NCBI GenBank assembly: GCA_021846515.1
Contig: JAJZWU010000016.1
Span: forward strand, 1 to 39,115
Origin: Actinomycetes bacterium
Lineage (GTDB): Bacteria > Actinomycetota > Acidimicrobiia > Acidimicrobiales > JAMCPL01
Direction: 5' to 3'
Length of the DNA: 39,115 nt
In this document: positions 1-7,515 of the stretch, in pieces
Position numbering within the stretch: the stretch's first letter is position 1
Layout: every line of letters begins with the position of its first letter
Translations under genes and position numbers: made by a program
Notes under the pieces: generated by a model
What the model saw: the letters and a program-made list of their open reading frames with translations, nothing else
Told to the model about the DNA's origin: nothing
Databases searched by the model: none

Positions 1-149
1 TATTTCTTGCTTTGGTGACCAACGGCCGACGACCTCACACTGCCCGTAGGGGCAGGCGTGCTAGTACATGCGGCAAGGACAAGTACGATGATGAGCATGA
101 CAACCCCCCTCAGTGCAATCCGGCGAGTTTGTCTAGCGGTCGGAATCAC
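1..149 (-). CDS. Lipoprotein, N-terminal part (runs off left edge)
   Basis: A GTG start at 149-147 opens a frame that stays open to the window edge. The predicted N-terminus has a positively charged n-region (TARQTRRIALRG), a hydrophobic core (MLIIVLVLAAC) and a lipobox LAAC followed by a Ser/Thr/Pro-rich linker (TSTPAPTGS). This is the pattern of a lipoprotein anchored by a lipidated Cys outside the cytoplasmic membrane. An ATG at 95-93 is an alternative start, but it would leave out the charged region. The gene overlaps the end of the GNAT gene by 17 bp, so it is probably the third gene of the peptidase-GNAT operon. The mature domain lies outside the window and its function cannot be given. 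Confidence 0.55.
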   Translation of the reverse strand, partial: MIPTARQTRRIALRGVVMLIIVLVLAACTSTPAPTGSVRSSAVGHQSKK

Positions 150-990
150 TTGTTCCACCACCATTGCCACTGGCAGATGCGTCGCTCCCAACGACACCGG
201 ATGCCATTGAGCGCACAAGGCTTTTCTCGGCGGGCTGCCGAGCTGGTCTCAAAAGATGGCAGACATACCTTTCGGCCACCTCACGCGTCATCGCCAAGAT
301 AAACATGTCGTAATACTTCCCTTGGTAATAGTAGTGATCCTTCAGGCGGCCCTCTATCTCAAATGCCGTGCCAACGACGCTCCTGAACTGCGTAAGATTG
401 TACGACAACGTCTCCATGTAGAACTTCCGAAAGTTCCAATTCGTAAAGAGGTAGCGGACAAACAGAGCCATGGCAATGACGCCAGCACCGGTACCCTGTA
501 GCGGAGGGGCAAGTACTTCACCTATGTATACCGTTCCACTCCTCAGATCTGGACGATAGGCGTTCACAATACCCAGTGGAAGATTCTTTCCCGCTCTCAC
601 TACTACGAACTGGGCCAATACCCCCGGCTTGGTGAGATCACGGACAAAATCATCGAACGTCGGCAACACTCCACCATACTGCCAACGGAACAACGTGTCC
701 TGGTGCGTCACGAGCTCATAGAGGCCCCTGTGATCTCTGGGCTCAATGGTGCGGAGGCGGAGGGAGCGAGCCAAAAGGACAAGCGGGGAAGCCACGGCTT
801 CTTCAGCGTTATCAGTCACCTCCCCCAAAGAATTGCCCATGCTACTCAAGAAGGGATCAGCCGTACTCTCGCATTCTTCGTGTTCCAGCAACATTCCTTG
901 CGTCCCACCACGCCGCTCCAGATTTGGAGACTGCCCGTTCAAAACGCGAACCCCATCACCCACAGCTCTTCCAAGTATCACTGAATCCAT
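133..990 (-). CDS. GNAT-family N-acetyltransferase (RimJ/RimL-like)
   Basis: 285 aa from the first ATG. Residues from about 72 onward (LARSLRLRTIEPRDHRGLYEL) start like a RimJ/RimL-type GNAT domain. They continue through a strand with PLGIVNAYRPD and a helix after GTVYIGEVLAPPLQGTG, the expected acetyl-CoA-binding region, to the LFTNWNFRKFYMETL segment typical of this branch. The substrate cannot be told; such enzymes acetylate protein N-termini, aminoglycosides or small amines. The first about 70 residues and the Ser/Gly-rich last 20 residues are not part of the fold. The start codon lies 35 bp inside the upstream peptidase gene; Met33 or Met51 are alternative starts that would remove most of the extra N-terminus. 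It is likely co-transcribed with the peptidase. Confidence 0.7.
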   Translation of the reverse strand: MDSVILGRAVGDGVRVLNGQSPNLERRGGTQGMLLEHEECESTADPFLSSMGNSLGEVTDNAEEAVASPLVLLARSLRLRTIEPRDHRGLYELVTHQDTLFRWQYGGVLPTFDDFVRDLTKPGVLAQFVVVRAGKNLPLGIVNAYRPDLRSGTVYIGEVLAPPLQGTGAGVIAMALFVRYLFTNWNFRKFYMETLSYNLTQFRSVVGTAFEIEGRLKDHYYYQGKYYDMFILAMTREVAERYVCHLLRPARQPAEKSLVRSMASGVVGSDASASGNGGGTSDSDR

Positions 991-2185
991 TTCCAGCTGA
1001 GTTTAGAGTACCTCCGCTCGTAAGCTTGGTACTGCCAACCTCCATCTTTATACTCTGGCCACCTGCCTGTTGAATTGTATCTGTTGCACCTGAGGCTACC
1101 ATTGTTTCACCGCTGGACCATGTAATCGCATTCTGCCACTGGGCAAGCGGGACAAGCTGCCCTGAGGCGTTCTGTGGACGCTCGTCAACCCACTCAACCG
1201 ACGATCCGTTATAGTCGTTAGCCACGAAGTTCACCTTTCCCCCTGGGGTTCCTATGGCACTTTGGTGCTGACCATTCACAAATACAGTGATATCGGCAGT
1301 CTGGCTGTCGATCTCATAGGACACATAGATGTGGACGGGGTCACCAGGTGCAACGGGTAGGTTTGAAAACGCGGTCGAGAAGATCGTCCCTGGCTGAGCC
1401 TCGTTTGGCGCCAGCCATTCATACCACGCCTCATAGTTGCCCTCTGACCAAGCGGTTCCACCCTGGATAAGCCCCTCGTTAAAATTAGCACCGCCAATGC
1501 CAACCCACGATGATTCTTGGGCGTTGGAACAACTTGTCCCACTTGGCTGGGTTAACGCCGCTTGAGTATAGTTTCCAGAGACGGCACGAAATTGTGTATC
1601 CGATCCGGATTGTGCCTGGTACCCCGACCAATTCTCAGTCGAACTAGACATGAAACCGCCAAACAGGTCTGATAACAGCGTCGGAGGTGATGTCGGGCGA
1701 TAAGCACCAATGACCCCCGTATTGCACATCGCCGGTGTCGGCGTTCCTGTATAGGAAGCCATGAGCGACTCCCACTGCTTCAGCGCTGTGGGATCGGTAG
1801 GCTTCAGCGGGAACCCGTATTCGGTAAGCTGGCTTTCAGTTGCCGTCAGGGGATTAAAACCGTTTGGCGGCACTGGTGACCATACATCTTGACCATTGCC
1901 GACATTGAACTCATAATCCGTTCCCCCGCCGCTCATCGGTGTCGTAGTGACGATCGCGTCAGGAGTACACCCCGTAGCGGAAGATACAGACGTTGATTGC
2001 TGTGATGCCACCGCAGCGGCAGATGGGGCTACCCCTTGTGATGCAATGGCAATGGGAACTCCCATTCCAGCCGCGACACTTACTGCTAATCCCACTCCCA
2101 ATGCCCTCTGAGGTGTGCCCACCTTTTGCAGAGACTTGTGGTCGTTGCGCTTTATGTTTCGCCGGATTGCCCTTATACTACCCAT
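956..2185 (-). CDS. Secreted eqolisin-type glutamic peptidase (family G1)
   Basis: 409 aa. Residues 1-60 are a long export signal: a basic n-region followed by a hydrophobic stretch (ALGVGLAVSVAAGMG) ending near APSAAA. A pro-like segment follows to about 180, then the catalytic domain. The family landmarks are visible: ENWSGYQ (185-190), SSWVGIGG (225-232), LIQGG with the catalytic-dyad glutamine at Q241, and YEAWYEWLAP with the glutamate at E256. Together they match the Gln/Glu pair of scytalidoglutamic peptidase. These are acid-active endopeptidases, known mainly from fungi and also found in bacteria and archaea. A strong ribosome site (GAGGAGG) precedes the ATG. A TATAAT box at 2209-2204 and a C11 tract at 2286-2296 lie upstream. 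The acid optimum is inferred from the family. Confidence 0.85.
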   Translation of the reverse strand: MGSIRAIRRNIKRNDHKSLQKVGTPQRALGVGLAVSVAAGMGVPIAIASQGVAPSAAAVASQQSTSVSSATGCTPDAIVTTTPMSGGGTDYEFNVGNGQDVWSPVPPNGFNPLTATESQLTEYGFPLKPTDPTALKQWESLMASYTGTPTPAMCNTGVIGAYRPTSPPTLLSDLFGGFMSSSTENWSGYQAQSGSDTQFRAVSGNYTQAALTQPSGTSCSNAQESSWVGIGGANFNEGLIQGGTAWSEGNYEAWYEWLAPNEAQPGTIFSTAFSNLPVAPGDPVHIYVSYEIDSQTADITVFVNGQHQSAIGTPGGKVNFVANDYNGSSVEWVDERPQNASGQLVPLAQWQNAITWSSGETMVASGATDTIQQAGGQSIKMEVGSTKLTSGGTLNSAGNGFSDTWKSCG

Positions 2186-2285
2186 TACATCCTCCTCTAA
2201 TAAATTATACCAATTACTATACCCAAAGTATGAAGCTCAACACATGTCGCTATGTCGCTGCGCTTGGTAGTATTATCGCGCCATG

Positions 2286-2296
2286 CCCCCCCCCCC
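2286..2296. repeat. Poly-C tract (11 C)
   Basis: A run of 11 C in an otherwise AT-rich intergenic stretch, 101 bp upstream of the peptidase start codon. Tracts of this length are prone to slipped-strand change in replication or in sequencing. Confidence 0.9.
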
Positions 2297-2796
2297 TGTC
2301 AACCTTTTTAGTGATAATTGTTTGATTGTTGATATTTGTGCACCACTGGCTCTCAACTGATTGATGTGTTCCTATTCTTTTGATACCTGGTTAAGCTGTG
2401 ATCTCTGATTGCGGGGTATCGCAAGGAGATAAAGCACATGATCAACAAAGCACGGTGAACCTTGCAATGACAACCAGAGTACTATTCAAGTGATCATTCT
2501 CGCAAGTGACCATTCGCATCCGTCAATTGCCATCCTGCCTCTGTGGTACTTCTTGTTGTCCTAAACGTTATGCGAGACGAACTCGGAGTAAGAGGTGTTA
2601 TATGTTAGATAGGTTTAATGATAATAGATGATGATTGTTATTGATGATATTTGTTTTGATAGTAAAAGTTGATTATATAATATAGAAAATAGAAGAGAAT
2701 GTAGGTAATAAATGATGATAGTGGAGTTGGTTCGATATTAGGACGGAACCGATTCACCTGGCAAATATTTTCGTCGTGTCCCACTCCTAGAGTTGT

Positions 2797-2830
2797 TTAC
2801 GTAACCATGTTTACGTAAACATGCTATACT
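2797..2830 (+). promoter_or_regulatory. Two TTACGTAA sites overlapping an extended -10 promoter
   Basis: TTACGTAA occurs at 2797-2804 and again at 2811-2818, with centres 14 bp apart. The second sits in an 18-bp perfect palindrome (2806-2823; one arm is CATGTTTAC). Its right edge supplies the TG of an extended -10 element (TG-C-TATACT; TATACT at 2825-2830). Seven bases later comes the ATG of the bZIP-like gene, so the transcript should be leaderless. No good -35 box is present. A protein bound to the second site would cover the promoter, which suggests autorepression. Confidence 0.75.
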
Positions 2831-2837
2831 AGATCGC

Positions 2838-3233
2838 ATGAACAAGAAGCCAGTGATATCAGAGGACAGGAAAGAGCAACAACGACAGGCACAAAGACGG
2901 TTTCGAGAAAAGAGACGCGAGCGCATGGAGTACCTTGAAAGTAAGTTCCAGAGCTTAAAAGAGAGAATTGATTACACAGAGCCAGCACTATCTGAGGCAG
3001 AAAAAACAATTGCCCGTCTGAAGCTGGCTCTTGTTATGTTGTCTTTTCCAGATGATATAGACATGAGTAAGTTCAATTCGCTTGGTGATGCCGAGATAAA
3101 ACTCGCAGTTGATCACCTTGATCGACTGCGTAAACTCACAGATGGAGAGCTAGAAAAAATCTTATCTGACGATCCGGAGCTACAAGCAATATACACAAAG
3201 TATGTGACAATTATGGAGAAGTACAAGATCTAA
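2838..3233 (+). CDS. bZIP-like DNA-binding protein (Pap1/Yap1-type basic region plus zipper)
   Basis: 131 aa. Residues 9-30 are a basic region. With Q15 taken as the position of the invariant bZIP asparagine, the arginine is at +8 (R23) and the first zipper leucine at +18 (L33), which is the bZIP spacing. The stretch reads QRQAQRRFR, so it keeps AQxxFR of the fungal Pap1/Yap1 signature NxxAQxxFR with Gln for Asn. Heptads follow: d positions L33, L40, T47, A54, L61, L68; a positions M30, F37, I44, L51, I58, L65. Residues 70-131 are acidic and helical, with no domain I recognise. The upstream sites match the target of the fungal family. The ATG is seven bases after the -10 box. The alternative is a chance basic coiled coil; spacing, motif and site together argue against that. 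Confidence 0.75.
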   Translation: MNKKPVISEDRKEQQRQAQRRFREKRRERMEYLESKFQSLKERIDYTEPALSEAEKTIARLKLALVMLSFPDDIDMSKFNSLGDAEIKLAVDHLDRLRKLTDGELEKILSDDPELQAIYTKYVTIMEKYKI

Positions 3234-3242
3234 AGCAGTTTC

Positions 3243-3430
3243 ACCGAGGCGACACGCGTGTCGGTTCGGTAGAACAGAAAGCGTTTACCACCGAACCGCA
3301 TCGGATGCGTTACGGGAGAACGTAAAGCACTTTATCGGTAGCGAAACGCGTTTCGCTACAAAACGAACAGGAAACTTTTACCGCCGAACGGAAACAGTTT
3401 CCGTTTTGTCCCGCATCGGATGCGCTACCG
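3243..3430. repeat. Palindrome array, candidate oriT or replication/processing region
   Basis: At least six inverted repeats lie within 190 bp. 3250-3263 is a 14-bp palindrome (arm CGACACG) nested in an ACCGA/TCGGT outer stem at 3243-3270. 3297-3309 is CGCAT-CGG-ATGCG. 3310-3325 is TTACG-6-CGTAA. 3338-3359 is a perfect 22-bp palindrome (arm GTAGCGAAACG). 3387-3405 is a 9-bp stem (arm AACGGAAAC) with a one-base loop. 3412-3424 repeats CGCAT-CGG-ATGCG. The words TTTACCRCCGAAC and CGCATCGGATGCGYTAC each occur twice, so the array looks like two diverged units. It lies between the convergent ends of the bZIP-like and relaxase genes. The role is inferred; no T-run marks a simple terminator. Confidence 0.6.
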
Positions 3431-3552
3431 GCAGAACAGGGAACTTGCACCCGCTACAAGCCCCTATCAGCGATCTGTAGTGACTGCTACATATAGTTTT
3501 CCCACGCCAAACTTAACTCGTCTCTACGGGCAAAATAGAGGCTCCTTGTGCG

Positions 3553-6462
3553 CTATAGGCTTAATCCACCACCACGGTCAAGATGCGGCGAGGTATCCGC
3601 AGCCACCGCTGGACTGGGTGATCCACCTGTGTGCCCGGCCTGCCTGTCCTCTGCTTTCTTACGCTTAATCCGCTCAAGTACGGCCTGCTGCTCGTTCTCA
3701 GCCTTTGCTTTAGCCTGCTTAGTTTCCTCAGCCTGCTCTCGCATTTGTCGATTTATGGCTTCTCTTCGTCTCTGCATCTCTGGGTCTTTTGCCTGACGCT
3801 GCCTCTCCTGACGCTCTTCCTCTTCCTCTTCCATGCGTGCCTGGTCAAGATATTTACTTGCTGCTTGCTCATTTTTAGCCTGTGTCAAGTGGCTCGCCAG
3901 TAGTTCCTGTGCTTGTCTGGTGTCCGACAGCTCGTGGCCGTGAGTAGTACCTTCTGGGTCGGCGGTAGTATTATTAGGGGCAATGGTGTAGATGTGAGAG
4001 ATGTTTTTTGCTCGACTCATTGCCACATATCCGCTCTCTCTACTCAACATATCGCTGGCAAGTACGTGTGTGTTTTTACAGGTCATGCCCTGGGCTTTAT
4101 GGACGGTGAAGGCGTAGGCGTAGGTGAGGTTTTCTTCTGCATATCTTCGGGTGAGTGTTCTTGCGGTTCCATCTGTTAGTTGAATAACAAGAGACTTATC
4201 GGATATCCCTTTTACTATTCCCCTGGTGCCGTTGGTTACCTCGGCTATCTTGTTGTTTCTCGTGGTCATTACCCAATCGCCGACACTAAAAGAGTTATCT
4301 CCAATCTGTATGCCCTCATCTATCTCTTTGCGCTCGATACGCCTTATGCGTGCTGCTCTGTTTAGCAGCTCTACATCATGGCGGGTATCTGCAAGCATGA
4401 TGCTTGTATCCAGGGTCACCTGCTTGGCAGTTGTTAGGTCATTTTCCCAATCAGACAAAAGACTGTGCAGACATTCGTTTTTGTCTGGAAGTACATGTAG
4501 AGTGTTGCTCTCCTCCCATTTTTGGATGATGGCAGTAGTGTCATGTCCTAACCGTAGTTTCGCCAGTATCTCCGCCTGTTTCTCATTTCTGACATTCCGG
4601 GTCAGCTCCACATGGTCGGTTACCTCTACCAGATGCCCAAAGAGCCCACCTGCATCTATCGCTCCAAGTTGTTTATCATCACCAACTAACACCAGTTTCC
4701 CTCCGGCTCTATCTACATATCGAGCCAACTCCGCAAGTTGTCTGGTTCCTGCCATTCCAGCCTCATCTACTATCACCATACAGCCAGGTTTGAGGTTTGT
4801 GGCCTTTGACTTACGGGCATCTCTTAGCAGTTTGTCTATGGTAAATGTCTCTATAGCGGCACCCTTGTTCAATTCCTCTGCCGCACGTCCTGACTTTGCA
4901 CAGCCAACTACCTGTAGGTTATTTATCTGATATAGCTCACAAACCCTTTTTAGGGCATGGGTCTTTCCCGTGCCTGCTGCACCAACTACCACGTCTATCT
5001 TTCTTTTGCTTCCCAGCAGATACAGGCACATGGCTTTTTGCTCATCAGTCAATGCGGTGGCATCCAGGTCTTTAATGTTCACTCTCGGTGGCTTATGGAT
5101 GTTCTCGAAAGCCAGCTTTATCGTAGCCTCTTCCAGCTCTAATATCTCATAAGTGGTGAACCTGCGTTGCCAGGTTCCAGATGTTTCTTGGTTGGGGGTT
5201 AGCTCCACCACGCCACCAGCTGCCAAGATAGTATCTACGGCTTTTTTGATCTCTGCGATGGTGGCATTTCCCTTCACGCTTGCAGCAACAGCAACTTTTT
5301 GCACCATATCCCAATAGCTAAATGTTGCCTGGTTCAAGGTTAGATGTTCTTCTGGGATATCTTTCAATGTGCCAGGTGGGACAAGGAGAGTGTTAGCTAC
5401 ATCTACGATGTCTTTTTGGGTAAGCTGTTTGAACAGCGAGTTAGGTTGAAGCAGTCTATCCAACCTCTCTGCTGTCCACCCCAAGCTCTCTAGTTTAGTA
5501 CGCAAGAGGGTCGATAGGTCGGCATCCGAAGCACTGGCTACCTCTTTATCCTTAGCTTTCTGTGTCTTTTGCCGAGCTATTAAATTGGCCTTTGTACTGA
5601 TCATGCCAGCTCTCTCTAGTTCCTCTTCGATGACTGCTTGGCGGGACGAGAATGCTTTAATAAGCTCATCTGGGATACCTGCGATGTCCATAACACCATT
5701 CTTGCCACCGGTGAACTCCCACTCCAGGTATATCCCTCTTTTTTCCAGTTCGGACAATAACTCTGTTCTGTACAACGCCCCTGTAGCCAACGCCATGTGG
5801 TTACCAATAGCAGTAATAGCCCGGCCGTCCAGCGCTCCGTAGGTGCCGTCAGGGTGACGTACCATATTTGCCACTACAACATGGCTATGTAGGTGTGGGT
5901 CGGGGATATCACCCTCATGGGCTGGCCTGGCTGTCCGATGTCTAAATGCTGCTGCAATTAGCCCACCACCCTTGACCAGATTCTTGCCTGCCTTACCCTC
6001 ACGTCCGTAACAAATATCGTCCTCTATTGCTGCCATAGCGTTTTTGACTGCTTGGTCGTGAGCCTCATAAATAGCTCTGCGTAAATCCTCACGGTTGGTC
6101 ATGGTAGCCAACATGGACAGTCCCTTTGGTGCAGAGAACGTAAAGTCATAGCCCGACACCCACTCCCCTCCGGTCTCTTTTGATGGGTGGCGCTGCGGAG
6201 GGAAGAGGTCTATGGCGGACTGTTTTGAGTTCAAATACTCGAATAGTTTCGCACCGTCAGCGTCCATAGTTGTGTTTGGTGCAACCCCTTTGCCGGTGTG
6301 ATTCATGGTCACCATAAGGTCGTCTAATCCACCTCCAAGCCATACACCAGGAGCCTCACCGGAACCTGCATAATAGGCCGCCAAGTCCTTAGATGCGAGC
6401 TCGGTGTAATAGGTAGCCCCATTGCCTTTTGCACCGGGGGTGAGTTTGTGGATGCGTAACAT
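3553..6462 (-). CDS. MobF (TrwC/TraI-type) conjugative relaxase-helicase
   Basis: 969 aa, the usual length of TrwC. Residues 1-300 are the HUH relaxase domain: tyrosine pairs Y18-Y19 and Y30-Y31 as candidate nucleophiles, a conserved H175 (FRHRTAR) and the metal-binding DPHLHSH with H192 and H194. Residues 460-830 are a RecD2-like helicase: Walker A GAAGTGKT (494-501), Walker B VIVDEAG (563-569), GDDKQLG (594-600), TVHKAQG (785-791) and AMSRAK (813-818). The last about 110 residues are a Glu/Arg/Gln-rich coiled coil. The protein would nick oriT, stay covalently bound to the strand and unwind it for transfer. The excisionase-like gene ends 14 bp upstream. No mating-pair or coupling gene lies within 10 kb, so the element is mobilizable or degraded. 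Confidence 0.93.
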   Translation of the reverse strand: MLRIHKLTPGAKGNGATYYTELASKDLAAYYAGSGEAPGVWLGGGLDDLMVTMNHTGKGVAPNTTMDADGAKLFEYLNSKQSAIDLFPPQRHPSKETGGEWVSGYDFTFSAPKGLSMLATMTNREDLRRAIYEAHDQAVKNAMAAIEDDICYGREGKAGKNLVKGGGLIAAAFRHRTARPAHEGDIPDPHLHSHVVVANMVRHPDGTYGALDGRAITAIGNHMALATGALYRTELLSELEKRGIYLEWEFTGGKNGVMDIAGIPDELIKAFSSRQAVIEEELERAGMISTKANLIARQKTQKAKDKEVASASDADLSTLLRTKLESLGWTAERLDRLLQPNSLFKQLTQKDIVDVANTLLVPPGTLKDIPEEHLTLNQATFSYWDMVQKVAVAASVKGNATIAEIKKAVDTILAAGGVVELTPNQETSGTWQRRFTTYEILELEEATIKLAFENIHKPPRVNIKDLDATALTDEQKAMCLYLLGSKRKIDVVVGAAGTGKTHALKRVCELYQINNLQVVGCAKSGRAAEELNKGAAIETFTIDKLLRDARKSKATNLKPGCMVIVDEAGMAGTRQLAELARYVDRAGGKLVLVGDDKQLGAIDAGGLFGHLVEVTDHVELTRNVRNEKQAEILAKLRLGHDTTAIIQKWEESNTLHVLPDKNECLHSLLSDWENDLTTAKQVTLDTSIMLADTRHDVELLNRAARIRRIERKEIDEGIQIGDNSFSVGDWVMTTRNNKIAEVTNGTRGIVKGISDKSLVIQLTDGTARTLTRRYAEENLTYAYAFTVHKAQGMTCKNTHVLASDMLSRESGYVAMSRAKNISHIYTIAPNNTTADPEGTTHGHELSDTRQAQELLASHLTQAKNEQAASKYLDQARMEEEEEERQERQRQAKDPEMQRRREAINRQMREQAEETKQAKAKAENEQQAVLERIKRKKAEDRQAGHTGGSPSPAVAADTSPHLDRGGGLSL

Positions 6463-6476
6463 CTATGCCACCTCGC

Positions 6477-6689
6477 TCATGGCTTTCTTCCCTGTAGCCA
6501 GGTGTCTATCTCATCTTTGTGGTAGCGTATCAGCCTGCCAGGAAGATAATGACAGGGCATCTTACCCTGGCGGGTCCACTCCCTTACAGAGCGCAGGCTT
6601 ATACTTAGATAGTCGGCTAGCTCTTTGGCAGTAAGCCAGGGTGCAGTATCAGGCGGGCGTGGTGGTGAAAGAGAGGACAACCGAGACAT
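6477..6689 (-). CDS. Excisionase-like MerR-type HTH protein
   Basis: 70 aa. The core reads WLTAKELADYLSISLRSVREW followed by GKMPCHYLPGRLIRYHKDEIDTWL. This is the winged-helix layout of the helix_turn_helix_17/excisionase family found next to integrases and Rep or relaxase genes in actinobacterial integrative elements. It would bind DNA near the attachment site or direct excision and replication functions. It overlaps the upstream membrane-protein gene by 41 bp and ends 14 bp before the relaxase start, so all three are probably one transcript. Whether it acts as a true excisionase now that the neighbouring integrase is broken is open. Confidence 0.8.
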   Translation of the reverse strand: MSRLSSLSPPRPPDTAPWLTAKELADYLSISLRSVREWTRQGKMPCHYLPGRLIRYHKDEIDTWLQGRKP

Positions 6690-7125
6690 GGCTGTCCTCC
6701 TTGTTGTTTGGGCGTGATATTAAACGCTGTAGATGTAAGCGCCTCTTGTGTTTGGCAGATTGGTTGTGTCGCAGTAGCGCTGTAGATAATGCCGGGCTAT
6801 CTTCTTTAACGCAGCTCTGGTTTGATGCCTGATAGGACTCGTAGCTTGCTGTCACTATCAACACCAGTCCAGCTACCACAACCAAGGGAACAATTACGGG
6901 CAAGATGTATGCAAGAGGAATCCAGCCTACAAGGATAGTCTCTATCCCACCCAATGTGTGAATACCTATATTACCCCAGCCCAAAACTAAATCTGCACCG
7001 GGAAATCCAAAGTACAAAAGTACACTACCGGCCACCATCATGACAGCCACCAAAAACGCCAGAGCTGTAATCCAGTTCCTCTGTCTTGTAGTTATCTTGG
7101 GGTACAATTCATTGGCAGATACCAT
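6649..7125 (-). CDS. Small membrane protein of unknown function
   Basis: 158 aa from the ATG at 7125. Two long hydrophobic segments are visible, at about residues 19-42 (ITALAFLVAVMMVAGSVLLYF) and 65-93 (WIPLAYILPVIVPLVVVAGLVLIV). A hydrophilic, His/Arg/Lys-rich tail of about 60 residues follows. I chose this start, not the one seven codons earlier, because a TATAAT box (7138-7133, with an extended TG before it) lies exactly seven bases before this ATG, as in the bZIP-like gene, implying a leaderless transcript. As the first gene of the excisionase-relaxase unit it may help transfer or immunity, but the sequence gives no family. Confidence 0.65.
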   Translation of the reverse strand: MVSANELYPKITTRQRNWITALAFLVAVMMVAGSVLLYFGFPGADLVLGWGNIGIHTLGGIETILVGWIPLAYILPVIVPLVVVAGLVLIVTASYESYQASNQSCVKEDSPALSTALLRHNQSAKHKRRLHLQRLISRPNNKEDSHVSVVLSFTTTPA

Positions 7126-7132
7126 GTATGTC

Positions 7133-7138
7133 ATTATA
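7133..7138 (-). promoter_or_regulatory. Extended -10 box of the mobile-element operon
   Basis: TATAAT on the minus strand, preceded by TGG (TGn extended -10) and followed after seven bases by the ATG at 7125-7123. It would drive the membrane protein, excisionase-like and relaxase genes with no 5' leader. Confidence 0.6.
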
Positions 7139-7401
7139 CCACACATTTATCCGCTCAGGGCTCACCAACGAAAAATAAATCCTTACGATCCTCTTCTACC
7201 TGTAGTATATATATACCACCATGGATCAGCTGTGTTATGCTATCAAAGTAACCATTTACCCCTCGTTTCCACCTGCATTTCGCGCGATGAACGTGCAGAA
7301 ACAAGATGTACTTACTTGCATGTAGTTGCACTTAGGTGCTTCTAAATGCCCAGGTAGATACAGGTATGAGGACATTGGCGCAGGCAGTAAAAGTGTATTT
7401 A

Positions 7402-7453
7402 ACTGCTTTGCAAGCAGGGGGTCGGCGGTTCGAGTCCGCTCGTCTCCACTCCA
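7402..7453 (+). pseudogene. tRNA-Ala(TGC) 3' half, degenerate; candidate attachment site
   Basis: From the anticodon arm onward this is tRNA-Ala: CTGC-TTTGCAA-GCAG with anticodon TGC, then a T arm GGCGG-TTCGAGT-CCGCT, then CGTCTCC-A for the acceptor 3' strand, followed by CTCCA. Upstream of the anticodon arm I cannot build a proper D arm or a matching 7-bp acceptor 5' strand; the best try pairs 5 of 7 and needs about eight extra bases. Integrative elements commonly duplicate the 3' half of their target tRNA, and an integrase remnant begins 60 bp away, so I read this as an att remnant. Confidence 0.65.
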
Positions 7454-7515
7454 TAAGTGCTGGTAGAAGTAGGTAAATAATACTTGCATTGGCAGAGTAC
7501 AAAATATCGTGGACA

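Larger units (their letters stand above)
2186..2837. other. Intergenic spacer, partly AT-rich, with a C11 tract
   Basis: 652 bp between two divergent genes. It holds the peptidase promoter region (TATAAT at 2204-2209 on the minus strand), an 11-C homopolymer at 2286-2296, and a low-complexity AT-rich stretch at about 2600-2720 rich in GATGAT and TTGATG words. At the right end is the operator/promoter of the bZIP-like gene. I found no credible gene; a strong Shine-Dalgarno at about 2424 precedes only a six-codon reading frame. Confidence 0.6.

Noticed and set aside
2421-2460. Short frame after a good Shine-Dalgarno in the left spacer
   Set aside because: Only six codons; nothing supports a leader peptide or gene.
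3420-3668. Plus-strand frames of about 80 codons over the palindrome array and relaxase end
   Set aside because: No ribosome site, odd composition, and they overlap the antisense of the relaxase gene and hairpins.
4226-4930. 234-codon plus-strand frame inside the relaxase gene
   Set aside because: Antisense shadow of the conserved helicase domain; Ser-rich with no motif.
7402-7453. Functional tRNA-Ala(TGC)
   Set aside because: No D arm and only 5 of 7 acceptor pairs with about eight extra bases; kept as a remnant.
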